Source: Cyathus striatus (Eukaryota; Basidiomycota; Agaricomycetes; Agaricales; Nidulariaceae). From it: DNA of 64,000 bases. Where the stretch lies: the NCBI GenBank assembly GCA_025738555.1, contig JAOVFP010000017.1, positions 2,976,001 to 3,040,000 of the forward strand, read 5' to 3'. Shown one piece after another: positions 11,301 through 24,745 of this stretch. The translations under genes were made by a program, and so were the position numbers. The notes beneath the pieces are model-generated. The model made no database searches and was not told the origin of the DNA. It was given only the letters and a program-made list of their open reading frames with translations. Within the stretch, counting starts at the first letter, position 1. Each line of letters begins with the position of its first letter.

Positions 11301-14300
11301 ATGCCCTCCCAAGTCTACACACACACCTTCGCCCGCCATGAACTGCCCATCGACGTCATCACCCCCATCTTATCGCAACTCGCCGCTAAACAAGATTTAT
11401 ACGCCTGCGCCCTAGTGAACAGAGACTTCAATAAAAGCGCAACACCGTTATTGTATCGAACGCTAGATTCGAGGAAGTTACTGGGAAAGGTGAGCTTGCT
11501 CCATTTTCACTGTCGATTTTGCCATTTCGCACCGCCATGGTCCTCCCCGTCGCACCCGCCTACTCGCCCGACATCTCCATATTGTCCGTTGCAAACGCCC
11601 CCCGGGCGTTTCGCAATCACCCCCGTCAGTGACCTCGCCCCCCTAATGCATCTAATCGTGATGTGCGGAAGACCTATAGTTGATATTCAACTCGACATAT
11701 CCATCTTTTATTATGATGATGACGCACTGGATATTAGTGGCGCGAAATCACCGACTTGCGTTCGCATCTCTTGTTGCTGTGCTATCTTAAGCCCAACAAC
11801 ATCTTCACGCCCAACCATTCATTTCTCGATGTCCAATGGAAGCTTAGCGGTTAGGAAACCTTTTGACAGTTTGCGTCGAGAAAGCGAAGATGAACGGAAA
11901 ATCAGACAGCAGACGCGCATCTCGTGCACCCATTGTGGGTCCATAAGCCCTTTCTGCCCACTTGTTCAGTTTTCCGTATCTTCACACTCTCTGGTGGGCC
12001 CGAGCCCATAAAGCCCGCGCGACAATTTGGAATTCCGTACTCATCCCGTATACTTCACATGGGCACTCCACTTCTTCGTTCCCGCGAAACCCGCTGCTGT
12101 TATTCCAGCCTTCCCTTACCACTCTTCAGTCATATCCGTCTATCCGCAGAGCCGCCCTACTCACGCCATTTCGGTATCTTGCGCCCTTCAAAAGCTCTGA
12201 AGTTTCAGGGTCCTACGTAGCAGGGATCCCACCCAGTATAATGATCTACGTTCTTCCCCCTCCTTTGGCCGCGTGCCTTGGAGCGTCATAAAACTGGTGA
12301 TCTCGGAGAACTACTTTGGCGCCCAGAATCAGATTTGTACACCTGGGCGAAGGATTGGAAGTCTCTCGTGGAATTGAGGCACTTCGGATTGCATTAGTGG
12401 GATTGGGATTCTGGATGGCTCAATCTGGGATTTCGTGCTATTCTGGCAATGGCGGTGGAGGGGCGCGTGCTTAAGCGCCTTTTCGTCGGAGATGATGTTT
12501 TCTTTTCTTTCCAACCTTTTCTCTTTTGTTATCTTGTGCGGTTATTTGTCCTGGCAGCCGCTGACCGGTCTCTTTGCAGTCACGTCATCCCCACCCGGCA
12601 TTTGCGATTCTCCAGAACCCCACACTCGCTCAGTACGTGGAAAACGTAACCGAAACAGGTATGCTCCTTGCTATCCTTCTGGGGCACCCTTCTGTCCTAA
12701 CAAGCAGCTTTTCAGGCACAGTGCACGCCGCACATCCATACCTAACAACACCCACACTCCGGGCACTCACTCAATGTCCCAACCTCCGAAGCATAGCATG
12801 GCTTGATGAACACCCTTGCAAGAACGACGAACCCGTCCAAGTTCTCTTCGCCCTACTCAAGATCGCGCATGCCCTGCCTCAGCCCCTGGAATCTTTCACC
12901 GTGCGCACGCACTCGTTGATTCCAGAAGAATTATGGAGTATGATTGCTGCACTACCTGAGCTGAAGCGGCTTAGCGTGTGGAGCATGGAGGGCCCGCCAA
13001 TGCTCCCGATTCTTCCGACGAGGTTGAAGCAGCTTGAGATAGGTGTTAGTGTTTTCTTGTGTCCTTGTGATGAGTGTGCGTAGTCCTGATCTCGTTTATC
13101 CCCTCCCACTCTACTTTTCCTACTTCTTCTGTCGTTTCCCTTTGTTTTCTTCTGGAATCACAGGGAATGGCACCCCCACCGACATTATTATACCCAGTGC
13201 TTTCCCATCTCCCTCAACTCCGGGAGTTACGACTCAAGAGCATCCGAGCTGAGATGATCCCACGTATCTTGCAAAACCTCCCGAATCTGCACACCCTAGA
13301 CACAGAGTACCTCCTCTCCAATACCTTCCACCCACCGGCAGCACCAACGGTCCATTTCCCGGCGCTAAAGAACCTTACTGTCAGAACGTCAAGCGTAGAC
13401 ACGACCGGACCTAAGGGTCTGTGGAACTGGATCCTGGATATTCTCCCACATCCCGGACTGGAGACGTTCACGCTGAACATGTTCACCGTCAGCGGACACG
13501 CCGTAGTTCCTGGCTCCTTCATTATGGATATGGCTACTCGACAAAGAGACACGTTATTGGAGTTCAGCGTTGGCGATGCCGTATTAGGGCTAGAGGAGCT
13601 CGAGGGGTTGTGCATAGATGTGAAGGGGTTGGAGAAGATCAAGGGGAAGGTGATATGTAAAGACACAGTATGTTTCGATTCTCGTCTTGCGTACGGCAAG
13701 TTGCTGATTTCCTCGTAGACTGAAATCACCAAGGCCATCGAGTCAGCGAAAAACTTGAGAGTCCTGCAGATGCAGGTTCAGTGGCTCTCTTCTTGCAAGG
13801 TCGAACCTGATGTCATTCTGCCGAAGATCGATACAAAATCGAAAGCGAGGCTCGCGATTATGCCTGCGTATGATCCTATTAATACGCTTGCAGACAGGTC
13901 TACTGCTGACGTCAAGGATGAAACCAAGACTATTCCTCGGCGCAAGAGTGCACACTTCTATCCTTCCCACGTACAAACCAGAACCTACGCAATCCCAGGA
14001 GGTCGATTTTCACCACCCAGGAGCGCACATCCCCATTCTTGCCCATACACCCTACCATCCATAAAGTATCTCAAACTGGATGCCAATTTGGAACCCCCGA
14101 GGCGCCACGAAAGATATCAGACCGATATATTCTATAAGTCGCCTGGGTCTCCTTATCCCCCTTCTCTGACGACCTCTGCCGTATCCCCTAAAACACCAAC
14201 ATGGGATGTTTCACCGCAGACACCAGGTTGGGAAACACGACCAATCAACCAATGGGACTGCTCGCAGCGTGCCACAGAGATCGAGACGTCAACGGTAGTT

Positions 14301-14621
14301 GCAGTTGTCTCTCCTGCTGCAGATGTGGTGTACCCTACCTGGGGTACGCCACGCACGCCAAAATGGGCTGTGAAACCGCGTTTTGGGAAGCGGGATGCAA
14401 GGGAGATGATGCTTCGATTCAAAGGCAGCAAGCTGCGTGAAGTTGCTGTCTGGCCACATCGGTATGTTGGTAGATGGGTGCTGGCCGAAAACCAAAAGCC
14501 GGGGGGTGAGGATGAAATGGATGTATCCGAAGATGATGAGAACTGGAAGATGCCTGTGAAGGAGGAGCAGCTAAGATTCGTGGTGAAAGAGGAGCCAACT
14601 CAGGAGAAGTGGCATACCTGA
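11301..14621 (+). CDS. F-box/LRR-type protein
   Basis: Five exons can be read: 11301-11489, 12580-12658, 12716-about 13044, 13164-13667 and 13719-14621. The N-terminus has an F-box-like motif (HELPIDVITPILSQL, then ALVNRDFNKSATPLLYRTL). After it come leucine-rich-repeat-like segments (PNLRSIAWLDEH, LPELKRLSVWSMEG, LPQLRELRLKSI, LPNLHTLDTEYL, FPALKNLTVRTS, LESFTVRT). The last exon changes character: a Pro/Thr/Ser-rich, probably disordered region with repeated TPxW motifs (KTPTWDVS, QTPGWETR, RTPKWAV) and an acidic tail. Such proteins normally pick substrates for SCF ubiquitin ligases. Intron 1 is about 1.09 kb, far longer than the other introns here, and may hide an extra exon or a foreign piece. 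It is divergent from DPH5, with 390 bases between the start codons. Confidence 0.8.
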
Positions 14622-15565
14622 TCTTCACTTTCGTTACTGGTTCAACCTCGTGGGGTTTCTATGCCTTGATGGTTTTCCTTCTCTCTTTATTCCTACAGTA
14701 CCTTATTCCATGCTGGCATGCCTTAAGTTCGATTTCGTCTGTTTTCAACCACATTTTTCGTATCTCTGCACATACATCCCACTCATCAGTGTAACCGCAC
14801 TATGTACCTTACACATACATTAATATCTGACTAACATCTCATGCGTGATATCGTTGAAAAACATACCATTAAAACTAAAACTAGAGTGCTTGGCACTCGG
14901 TATTCGGGTGGCAATGGAATATATCGGCGGAAGACAAGAAACCTTGAAAAGTCAGCAAGTATAGGTTAAGGTATAGATGCGGAAGGCACTGGTACAACAT
15001 GTATGGCAAAGGGTTTTGGCGAACAGCCCCGCAGGTGAAAGCGTGATATCTGTGAGCTATCCGTGAGCGCTTCCACCGAAAGACATCGAGACTACAAGAC
15101 TATCGGGCGACAGAAAGAATCGCGTTATTTGCTGCATAAATGGCGGTTTGAACTGTAGAGCTACATTGCCCGTCTTTTCGCTTATAGCGAAACTCACTCT
15201 AATGTGGGCATATAATCAGACTGAGTAAACCATAATGAAGAATCAAGGAAACGCTAACGTCCTTTTGGTCCACTGTCATCCTTTTCCTTATAAATGTAGC
15301 CTCCAGCCGTAGACGACAAAACTCAAAGTATAACCTTGATGGTGCATGAGTGATAAACAGTCCAAGGAATTAAAGCCGTATATTGCGGTTAAACGTATGT
15401 TTTACATCGTATGGTATGTAGATCGTACGAAGGCGGGCCGTATAGCTTGAAGGTTCTTGGAAACTTCTGTTGGTTGGGTGAGCGAAAACTATGGGAGTGG
15501 TGCGATAATGACGACCCCCGTGAAAAGCTGAAAGGTACAAGCGAAAAAATGGGAAATATAGGCTG
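14622..15565. other. Intergenic between convergent genes
   Basis: This holds the 3' flanks of the F-box gene and of LSM4, which converge here. I see no additional gene. Confidence 0.45.
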
Positions 15566-16340
15566 TTACATTCCACGGCCGCGTCCTCGTCCACCGCGCA
15601 CTGGTCCTCCACGTGCTCCACGACCTGCAAAGTTTAAGCATGGTAACGAGGAATAAAGAATAAGGTTAACTTGCCTCTTTGTGGTGCTCCGCGACCGCCT
15701 ACGTGTTTTCGATCAGTTCAGCCAAAGGAGAAGTAAAGGTTAACAACGAACCTCTACCACCTGTGCCACCACGCGTGCTTCGCCCTGCTTCCCTAGCCCG
15801 ATTCTGCTCTTCTTTCACTGCATCCAAAAGTTGGTCTGGTACACGTAGGTACTTTATCTATCGAAACAGATGTTAGGATTCCCATCATAGGCTGTCGATG
15901 CATCCATCGTGGTCGAAACCAATGAAAAGACTCACTGTGCTTCCCCTGATGTAGCATTCCTTGAGCTTCCAGAATCTTTCACCCTCGGCATTCGTCTGAT
16001 ACACCTCCCTGAGCGTGATATTCATGAAGTTGTCGCAGTTCACAAGATGTCCGTTGAAAGTTTCGCCATTCTTCAGCTCGACAAGCTAACGTGTGTGAGG
16101 GAATAGAGGTAGAGCATGTAACAGGTTTTGAATAGCAGATAGAATAGCCAAAAGTGTATAGAATGGCAATGCAAAGATAGGAAAAGTGGATAAGCTCACA
16201 ATCATATAGGGTGGAGGGTGTTAAAATATACGTACCATAGGCTTGTTCTGTGCGGCATTTAGTAAAGATAATGGAAGCTGTATAAATCCTGTAAGTGTTT
16301 TGTAGTAGAGTATTGGATAAAACGAAGGAAAAAATACCAT
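15566..16340 (-). CDS. LSM4: U6 snRNA-associated Sm-like protein LSm4
   Basis: LSm4 is a subunit of the LSm2-8 ring that binds the 3' end of U6 snRNA in the nucleus and of the LSm1-7 ring that promotes mRNA decapping in the cytoplasm. Spliced exons read [15 protein letters not shown], then the Sm1/Sm2 fold ([46 protein letters not shown]), [20 protein letters not shown], and an Arg/Gly-rich tail ending RGRGRGM. That matches the family from end to end, with a C-terminal RGG tail typical of LSm4. The best model puts only the three bases of the start codon (16338-16340) before the first intron, joining ATG to CTTCCA through an acceptor preceded by TATACAG. Four or five short introns interrupt the rest. 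Confidence 0.92.
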
Positions 16341-18343
16341 CTAGACAGTAAGAATGGTGGTTACAATGAAGAAAGTGTTTATTTACGCTTGCTAGCGCCG
16401 GCTGCAGCGTGAACGCGTCTTGGTCACGTTAACTTCAAGTCCAGCATCTCAACTTATAGTTCTCTCAAAAACTTCAAGGCTTCAACGTTTCAACAGCTAG
16501 TATCAACTAGTACCTCAATACCTGCGCCTATTCCTGCTCCTACTCTATGTTACCCATTTTCCCTCCGTTAATTGGTGTCTTATCTCATGGGTTGACTTGA
16601 AGATGTTATCAGTGAGGCGACGTCACAATTTCGAAGGTCTAAATTCTCCTTACTGAATTCCATGTAGTTCTCTTCCCTTCTGACGAATGATTTTTAAACG
16701 GCATTCCCATTTCCATAACCCGGCCAGCTCTAATGTGCAAGGGCACCGACCGTCAGAGATTTACAAGCAATTACAAGTTGGTAGTGTAAGTGTAACCTGT
16801 TGTTGCTTCGTCATCTTATATTCCCACCTCCAAAGATTGATTCACGGAAGCCGGCTTTCTCTGGTCTCTGGATGCAGGCCACCTTCCATTGCAGGTGGAT
16901 GTTCGGTGTGCAGTCTCTGTATCACAAATGCTTCGAGTCTTCTCTGCGCGAGTCATCAATTCTAAGTATATCTGTCTCAATTTCCATCGCTTAACAGCGG
17001 CTTTTATTCGTAATGTTCCAACTTCAGTTTCTAATGTATATAGACGCGGAATGCCGGCTTTCCTTTGGCTCGGGATAAAATAACTGACGAGGAAACCTTC
17101 GGTCGTTGGCAGAAGCAAAGCTTATCAGTGGTGAATGCCATCCCTCGCAGTGACCCTGCAATCTATGATGTAGATGATTGTCGAATATTTCATGGCCTGG
17201 TGCTTTTATGACCTGGAGTGGGTTATGGATGCCAAAAGTATCTCCTTATATGCTGGACATCGACTTTGATGATACAACAGGTTACAGAAGGTATGATGCT
17301 TGAAGTGATGAATGATTGATTATGATCAATTTCTAAGCTGCGTAAAGTGGCAAAGCGAACCTCAAGGAAATTCCTGTGTTAACTTGTATCATATCTTGAT
17401 GCTATTTCTCCAGAGAACCCGGGTAGCGGCTGCGGAAGAAGTCGTCGCAAGCCATTTTGTTGGATTAAACTTTCCGTAAGCAGGGTGCAGTTGCGATTTA
17501 GTCCTTAGCTCTCATATCTGACAGAAGTCACAGTGATCTATTATTCAACTTGTGGGGAATTTCAAGGCCATAAACCCATCACGCAAAAGTAGCCGAACAA
17601 AGTACCAAGGCGTTCTTCAAGTTCTCGATGGGCGATGGGCCTGTTCATCTTTTCAGTGCTGACGTTAGCTAGAAAAGCGACGATCCATTGACAAGATAGT
17701 GATCTTATGATCTTCGAAGATCTAACCCCTTGCCATACGATAATGCCACTAGTTTTTTTAATGCTCAAGTCGATATGAGGGTGTTACCTGGATAACGGCC
17801 CGTCATGGGGAGGGTAAAAATTACTCCTAGTTCGATCAAGAATCCACAAAAACCCATGCCACTTGATAAAATGAATGGATGTTATGGTGACTATTTTTCA
17901 AATTCCGAGAGCACCAGCGATGAGAACACCGTTTTTAGTGCGTGGTCCTCACGGAATTTGAGCTTTCAATAGGCGAGCATTGATAAGAAGCAGCTGAAGA
18001 AGATGCCAGTGAATGTCTGAAGCTCGTATGCCCGTCACGAGTTGATGGAACATCCTCTATTCGCACCGGTTATCGCGCCGGAAGAGTTCCTTCAATGTGA
18101 AGACTAAGCCAAGTTAAAAGTAATCAAGATGACCGCCAACTCCTTAATGTCGTAAACGCATGACGATTTTCGAAGGACATATATACAGGAAAGTTCCAGA
18201 ATAAATATCAAGCATCGTGACTAGCTGAAAAGGTAGATTAAACGTTATATCCTTAATAAATGGTAAGCTTAGAGACATTTTGTAGGAGATTTAGATGCTC
18301 ATACGCCTCAATTTCCGTCTCGTCTACGTTAATTACTGACATG
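16341..18343. other. Gene-poor tract
   Basis: No recognisable gene. Short frames at 16687-17118 and 17562-17768 overlap on both strands and have no motif. About 200 bases adjacent to LSM4 probably contain its promoter. Confidence 0.4.
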
Positions 18344-18756
18344 TTACTGCCAGAAGTATTCATTATCGTGTATGTCTGCACAGGCTTTTGTTAGTTTCCA
18401 TTCATAACTGACTTCAACAGATGTACCCACTCCATTATCCTTGACGGATATTACATTCCAGGTACCATCGACATGGTCAGGGTTAATTTTCAGCTTCTCC
18501 CTAATACTGTCCCGATTAACGAGCTTCACAGGCTGGTTAGTCTGTGGATCCAAGGTATGAGATAGCCGCGACCCGGAAAGAAGGTAGAGAGACAAACTTC
18601 GAAGGGCATGAAAAACGGATAGAAGCCAGAAACGGAGCGGAAGAATTTGCAACGTCCCTGGCAATGATTCCTCTCTTTTATGCTTGTGTTGGCGTAAAGT
18701 GTGTACGTACACCACCTGGATAGCTGAAGAGGTGACCTCAAGACCATTAATGTCAA
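18344..18756 (-). CDS. Possible exon(s) of an unrecognised gene
   Basis: The minus strand has two overlapping open frames. The downstream part reads like real protein (TLDPQTNQPVKLVNRDSIRE, then KLKINPDHVDGTWNVISV, and a C-terminal SYEWKLTKACADIHDNEYFW before the stop). Good GT donors and AG acceptors lie inside, so a spliced 3' terminal exon is plausible. I recognise no family. No confident upstream exons could be chained, so it may equally be a relic of a decayed gene. Confidence 0.25.
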
Positions 18757-20220
18757 GTCAGCTAGACCCTGCGCAAATGCACTGTCGTATCGTCTTTACA
18801 TGATCAACCATTAACTAATTAGTGAAGGTTTTCCGGACTTGTAGGTACGTGGAGACTGGGATCCTCTGACATTGTCACATGCTTCTACCAGTGAACCGGT
18901 CTTGAATATGGAAGTAACACGACATCTCAGCAAATAATTTTGTTTCGCTTGTTGAGAGTCCTGCAGAATCGGGAGCCTGAGGTTACAGTATATTTCTCAT
19001 ATCCATTACTCTGGGCATGATGGTAAATGAGTGCTGCAAGAACTGGAGGAAGAACGCGCATGTGACGGTGTAGTCCCTGATATTTTATAGAGACCGAGCT
19101 ACTGAATCTGTCGGAGTGGCCTATATGCAGAAGACTACTTAAGTATTGTATGGCCATGGGCAATAGGAAGCCCCGCGCGCTTGATCATCAACACCTTTAT
19201 TATAATATATTCCGGTAAATCCGTGAGAGTGATCTGTAGGTAAGTACGTAGAAATGTTAATGAACTGCCACTCTGCGATAAGATAGTAAGGGACGTCATA
19301 AAGCCATGCCAGAGCGCACTTCCACATACCTATATACCTCCTCCGAAAGACTCACCTGCTTTACCACTGAAAAGACTGCACGATATCGCCATTTTAAGAA
19401 CCACCGCCATTTGAGCTGGTAAGTAAGTACTGCAATTCGGAGGAACTGCGTAATACCGCATTTTGCCGGAAGCTCTTCAAGTAGCAACGAGATTACTGTG
19501 AACCGTGAAAAGCTGTTACTTGGCTTTAATAGAATCGAACCTCGACAGGGAACTGTTTGTTAGAGACCCAGAATTGGAATAGTCTAGAAGTCAATTTCGT
19601 AGCTAGTACTGGAAGTGCGAAGTACATTACCATAAAGTTATGACCTCTGTTGAATATAATATGCACTGCTGCCTCTCTTAACCGATCGCTTACACGGTGT
19701 CGTTGGGTCTTTCTCATGTGAGATAAGGACCGGGCACTATATTGCATACTTAGACTGATCTCCGGCGCTTCGATGAAACTATGAATCGGCGATTCGGGGA
19801 AAGTAACTCCAGTCGCCAGGCGACTACCTATATGTACTCCGGGAAGGCCAACTAAAAAATTACAGATAATCTTGCCGAATTTGCCCATGTGAGACGCTAT
19901 TATCTTCTGTCATAATCAGTTTAACATTATGGATGTGTTCTTCAAACTTCCATGATGTCAATTAATGCTCTGGAGCAGCCTTAGAACTTCTTCTACTATG
20001 CAGGGATTAAATTGAGTACCATGTGGAGCGGGAGTTCTTGGTTAAGATAGATGCATATCCCAACGTCCTGTGGATGTCGCACTTTGCACGCAGATTTGAT
20101 CTAGTACATCAAGTAGGGTAGTACATTTGACGAGCGAAGGACGCTTTCTATATAAGACGCAAGAAATACACACCTATTGAATCGAGAACAGTATGATTTG
20201 ATAAGGCTAATACAGACCTA
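18757..20220. other. Gene-poor tract
   Basis: Minus-strand frames at 19139-19487 and 19526-19888 look faintly coding and contain splice-like sites, but no motif, domain or consistent gene model emerged. Confidence 0.35.
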
Positions 20221-21036
20221 TTATAATATTTCATCCGTGAATAGCTGTATCACGGATGCCAAGGCGTGTTTTGTACCGGATGCATCGAATGAGCGCTGGA
20301 GAGAAGTTTTCAAATTTGGTACATAAATTTGCTTCTCAGTCACGTTTAAGGGATTACTATAGGCTCTCGCATATTTCAGAACTGGTTTCGTAAAAGGAGA
20401 TCCGGGAGGGGAGCTTATTACTATGGCAGAAAAAACCCGATCTGTTCTACTCCAGTTGTCAGGAAGACCGTGAGTGCGAGACAAGTACTTATCAGTCAGT
20501 AGCAATTCGTCAGCACAGCATTTAACTAGTCTACTCACTCAAAACGTGTCCTCCAAAAAATATATATTAACCCACAGAAAGAGACACTTCAGAGTTGTTT
20601 TGGTGGCGCTGGAACCTAAAAATAACTTACCATTACTGAAAATAGCAACATCATGCAAATTAGTTCTGGAAGGTAATAGGCCAAGGTATCGGAGTACCGA
20701 GATGATCCACGCTGGAATCTCTGCTATACTTCCTTGCGATACCTCAGTGAAAACGCCGGTCTCCCCAGCGTGCGATTTTTTCTAGAAGACTTACCGTCAA
20801 ATACTCAAAATTTTTGACAAAAGGCTGATTGCAGCATCATCTGCATGAATCAGAAACTTTGCATTATCTGTGAATATACATCCTACTGTTATCAAATCAC
20901 AGTATCTATATTTGAACTCTGCAAGTGGTGTTAAGGAGGACTCACGAGGATGGTGTAGTAACGCAATCTTTTTTGCGTACGATAACGTCTTATTCTCTGT
21001 GACGCTAAAACGATTGCTTAGTATTCGCGAACACAT
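20221..21036 (-). pseudogene. Coding-like fragments of an unrecognised or decayed gene
   Basis: Two minus-strand frames (20797-21036 and 20221-20538) have protein-like composition, for example KFLIHADDAAISLLSKIL and KTSLQRSFDASGTKHALASV, with candidate introns between them, including a GTGAGT donor and a TTGCAG acceptor near 20.95 kb. The leucine pattern is compatible with an LRR/F-box type protein, but that is a weak inference. Stops interrupt every simple joining I tried. Confidence 0.2.
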
Positions 21037-24000
21037 TAAATAAACATACTACGGAGGCGCATGAAAGGAAAGGAGATGAGCTTCACCACGCCACTTTAAG
21101 GTTCTGTCAGTTGAAACGGGCCCGTTCGCTTTCCAAGGTGAGGCAAAATGTGAAGGTGTGCTAGAGTAGTACTTCAATACATAGCATAATAGAAATAGAA
21201 GGAAAACAGCAGATGCTTACTCTATCTTTAAATGTGAAGTGGCGGCTACTGTGCTACTTCACATTGTAGCCACAAATAACCTTGGGACTGTACCGGGATT
21301 CGGGGTTAAACACAAACGGTGATTTGTAGCAGGAACCGTTAATCGACCTGCCGTGACATTGGACAGGCCCTTACTTCTACTAGAAGTCACCTGCAAGTAA
21401 CTATTGCTATGTTCTGAACCTCCAACTGAACGGAGTATCCGATTCGTCTTGTGCACGTCGACGTGAGTCACCGCACTTGCTGAAGTTTTAGAATTGAAGG
21501 CTGAATCGAGGTATATCGCTGATTATTATCATGAATTGACCACGCTCCAGTAATAATAGCGTGGGGCCGTGGGTGACCCATCCTTCGAAGAAAGCTGCGC
21601 AAGAACCGACGGTACTCAGTTTCCAAAGTACAACTTTACAAGGTTAAGTCAAACGCGCCTAGTAACAAGTGCTTCGTGAGATAGTGACATATTCAATCAC
21701 CCCACCACTTGCTATCGACGTTCAACTCGGCTGTAGAGGCGTAACTTCTTGAATACGTGACGTTTGAGTTAAAAATTAGCATTGATTGGGCTTCGAGCTT
21801 GTCTCGGAGATAATTTGGCCATAGTGACTTCGTCTCATACAATAACAGTGAATATTTTCCACAGTAATATGGAATGTACCATCGTCACAGGCAGACGTGA
21901 GTACCATCGGCGGTATCGAAACTGAGAATATGAATTTGCGGGCGGGACTTGAGTCGGTTTCTGAAAACAAAGTTTCCAGCGTCACTTTCCGGACCGAGTC
22001 TGCTTCATGGACAAGTGTTGAGATGTCAGTAAAATCCCCTTTCTCGACTTCGGGAATACTACGGCTCTGCGATATGAGCGGACTGGTTGATAGATAAAAT
22101 TGTTACGGAACTGTGTCAATGGAGATCGTAGTATGAGCACATCTGCCACTGCGGCCAGTGGTGTGGACGCCGTTGTGTACTGGGACAGTTTCTGAGGCAG
22201 CTGTCAATCACGACATATGGTACCCTTCGTAGCATTGCAAACTTCGTCTTTACCCAATGAATGCAAATAAAAAATACCAATAGGCGGCTCTGTGAGCTAT
22301 CATAAATATTGTAAAACCTGTTCAGTGAATAAAGAGAATTCAGAACGGGCGGCGTATGTCAAGATGAGCCAATGCAATGTGATAGATATAATAAAGAATA
22401 TTTACCCCGCATAATATTATCAAACGTAGCAGGAGTTGTCGATGTTAGGTTCGATGTCGTGGGTCGGTCGTCTGTTGAGTTTGGACGGAGTTGTTCAGTG
22501 TACAAAATTGCAACGAGAATACAGGCTACCATTTAAATCATTGCATAGAGTAGGACATAAATGCCTTGAAGTCTTCACTTTGAACGACCCTGTACGAGTT
22601 TTATTTGGTCGCTCCCATGAGTCCCACATCTCTCCAAGCCTCAGGTCTGACCGCTTGAGTATTACAAAAATAACAATACTTTGCACTGAAACCTCGCGCC
22701 CCTTGCTCGTGGCTGATAAGTAATGTCGCCAATGAAAGTTAAATATAGTTAGCCGTGTCCTATAAAAGTGACAGGGCGGATGATCTAGCAAGTCTTGACT
22801 AATAAGCGAAGAAATGCAGGAGTGAAAGTTGTTAAACGACTGCTTAGTGCTAGTCTCCACCTACCTACTACGAGGGCTTCTTACCCCGGGCCAAAGCTGA
22901 GAATTTAACACCAGATGAGGAATGGTCATGCGACGGCGTGATACACAGTAACTTCTACGTTTAACGTACTGTGAACATGCTTAACTTTCGTAGGATGGAA
23001 TAGATCGGGCCGTGCTGACATGGCTGTATGACTTTCAACGTTTCTGGGTCCTGAGGATTGTAATAATAATAGAATACACTACTTACACGGCGTTTGTATC
23101 CTAGTGCTGATTTCACTGTCCAGGCACTGGCTATTCGGGATCACATTTGGATCACATTATATGTCGATGACAACTCGATGAGGTTACAGGCATTGAGAGT
23201 TAATGTGTTACAATCGATTGCGACATGCATACATGTCAAAAATGGGTCTACCCTCAGCAACGGTGTTCGTTCCTCAACCCGATTGCCTCCTGCGTTTCAA
23301 TGATAGGATTGTAAAGATAGGGGGGGGGGCAAGGGGAAACATACTTTCGATCACGGCTGCACAGTGATGCCTGCGTGCAGAGACTGACCTGACACCATTC
23401 AAGGGTAAGATACATCAAACAGCCCACAACCATGCACTGGTGTAAACCATCTACAGTTCAGTGTTGGCTCAGTGGTTGTGGTGCCGCATTCTGTTATCGT
23501 CCAATCCAGAATGAAGCTTCGAGTGCACTGCGGGGCATACCACGCGTTTGGATTCAGCGCCGAATGTACACCTGAATGCCTTATTAATTTATACCCAACG
23601 GAGGTAATCTACTCCTCGTCATAGACTCAAGTCTCGTACAGGTAAAAATTAAAAACATGCTGTATACCTGTTCATGTCTGAACAATGCAATGATTATTAG
23701 CACGTTATAGGTTTTGTCTTGAATCAGATAGTGATATAATGTTATCTATAAAAGACACACGGGAAATAGCAGAAATGGGGTATGTTCAATTATGTCGTTG
23801 GGATACCTCATGTTCTCCATTACCTAGGTGGCGGTACTGAGGCCCTTAATATCCAAAGGTAGGATTACGTTGAAGAACAAGCACGGCGGGCGTGTCTTAT
23901 CGGACGCGAGGGCGTTAATCTATATGCTGTGAGAGATTAGAACGAAGACTGGTGCGAAAATAAGCCTGACGGTGAATATTTTATCTTCATTCCAGCAGTC

Positions 24001-24553
24001 GGTCGAAAGTCACTGTCGATTCGAAGACAGATTTTTCTCAAATAAATCACCGGTGCAATTAATCAATTCACGATAAGAAAGCAAATACGGCTCAAAACGA
24101 CGACTCACTTTCATTTACGACGCGACGGAATGTTTTCGACGTCCGGGTATCGGCCCGGCATGTGAGCATAGGGTTCAATCTAACTTAAGTGTCATCGTTT
24201 ACTTCCATATGTACTCGCAAAGTAAACATATTGGAACTTGAGCAGGTGATACTGTCCTGTGATGGTTGAGCACGGTGGAAATTTTGAAAACGAAGACGTA
24301 GCGGAAAAGCAGGAGTCATGCTGCTACTAAGTGACTGACGGTCATCCCTGGTCATTTGTGCTTCCCGTTGGACCAGTCATGGTTCGATGTTCGAAAGTGT
24401 TCGAACCGCTTCAAGTCTGCTACAATGTAGACAAAAAGACCTACAGCGGCCCAATTATTTGAGCCTCCTGCCCGACAGGCGAACCCCAATCGGTAAAGGC
24501 ACTTCGATCGGTGAGACCTAGACATAGATGAAAATCCTGGTCTGTAAGAACTT
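21037..24553. other. Gene-poor tract with a small inverted repeat
   Basis: No supported gene. A perfect 10-bp inverted repeat (AATGTGAAGT at 21231-21240 and ACTTCACATT at 21256-21265, 15-base loop) is present. A frame at 22495-22860 (minus) is moderately long but has no motif. A short poly-G run lies near 23.32 kb. Confidence 0.4.
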
Positions 24554-24745
24554 CTATGTTAGAAATTTCTTCAGTAAACAGTTCATATATTTCAGCTCCC
24601 CTGTGCCTTTTCCATCTACAAAATTAATAATCATGAGGTGACCAAGCGTTCCCAAAGATAAATCATCATATGAGAGCGTCAGTGTGCGAAGTCTTTTAAA
24701 TAATGATCGGAGGAAGGAAAGCTTCGACTTCCTGTGTAAGTACAA
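24554..24745 (-). pseudogene. LRR/F-box-like fragment
   Basis: The minus-strand frame of 63 residues includes FLRSLFKRLRTLTLSYDDLS followed by LGTLGHLMI, a spacing like the leucine-rich segments of Agaricomycete F-box proteins. Nothing around it completes a gene, so I read it as an isolated remnant. A spliced exon of a gene I failed to assemble is the alternative. Confidence 0.3.

Noticed and set aside
13214..13738. 174-codon minus-strand frame
   Set aside because: It is antisense to exon 4 of the F-box/LRR gene, whose plus-strand reading has clear leucine-rich repeats and splice sites.
19520..19560. B-box-like GGTTCGATTCT on the minus strand, possible tRNA
   Set aside because: No matching acceptor stem, D arm or anticodon stem could be folded around it.
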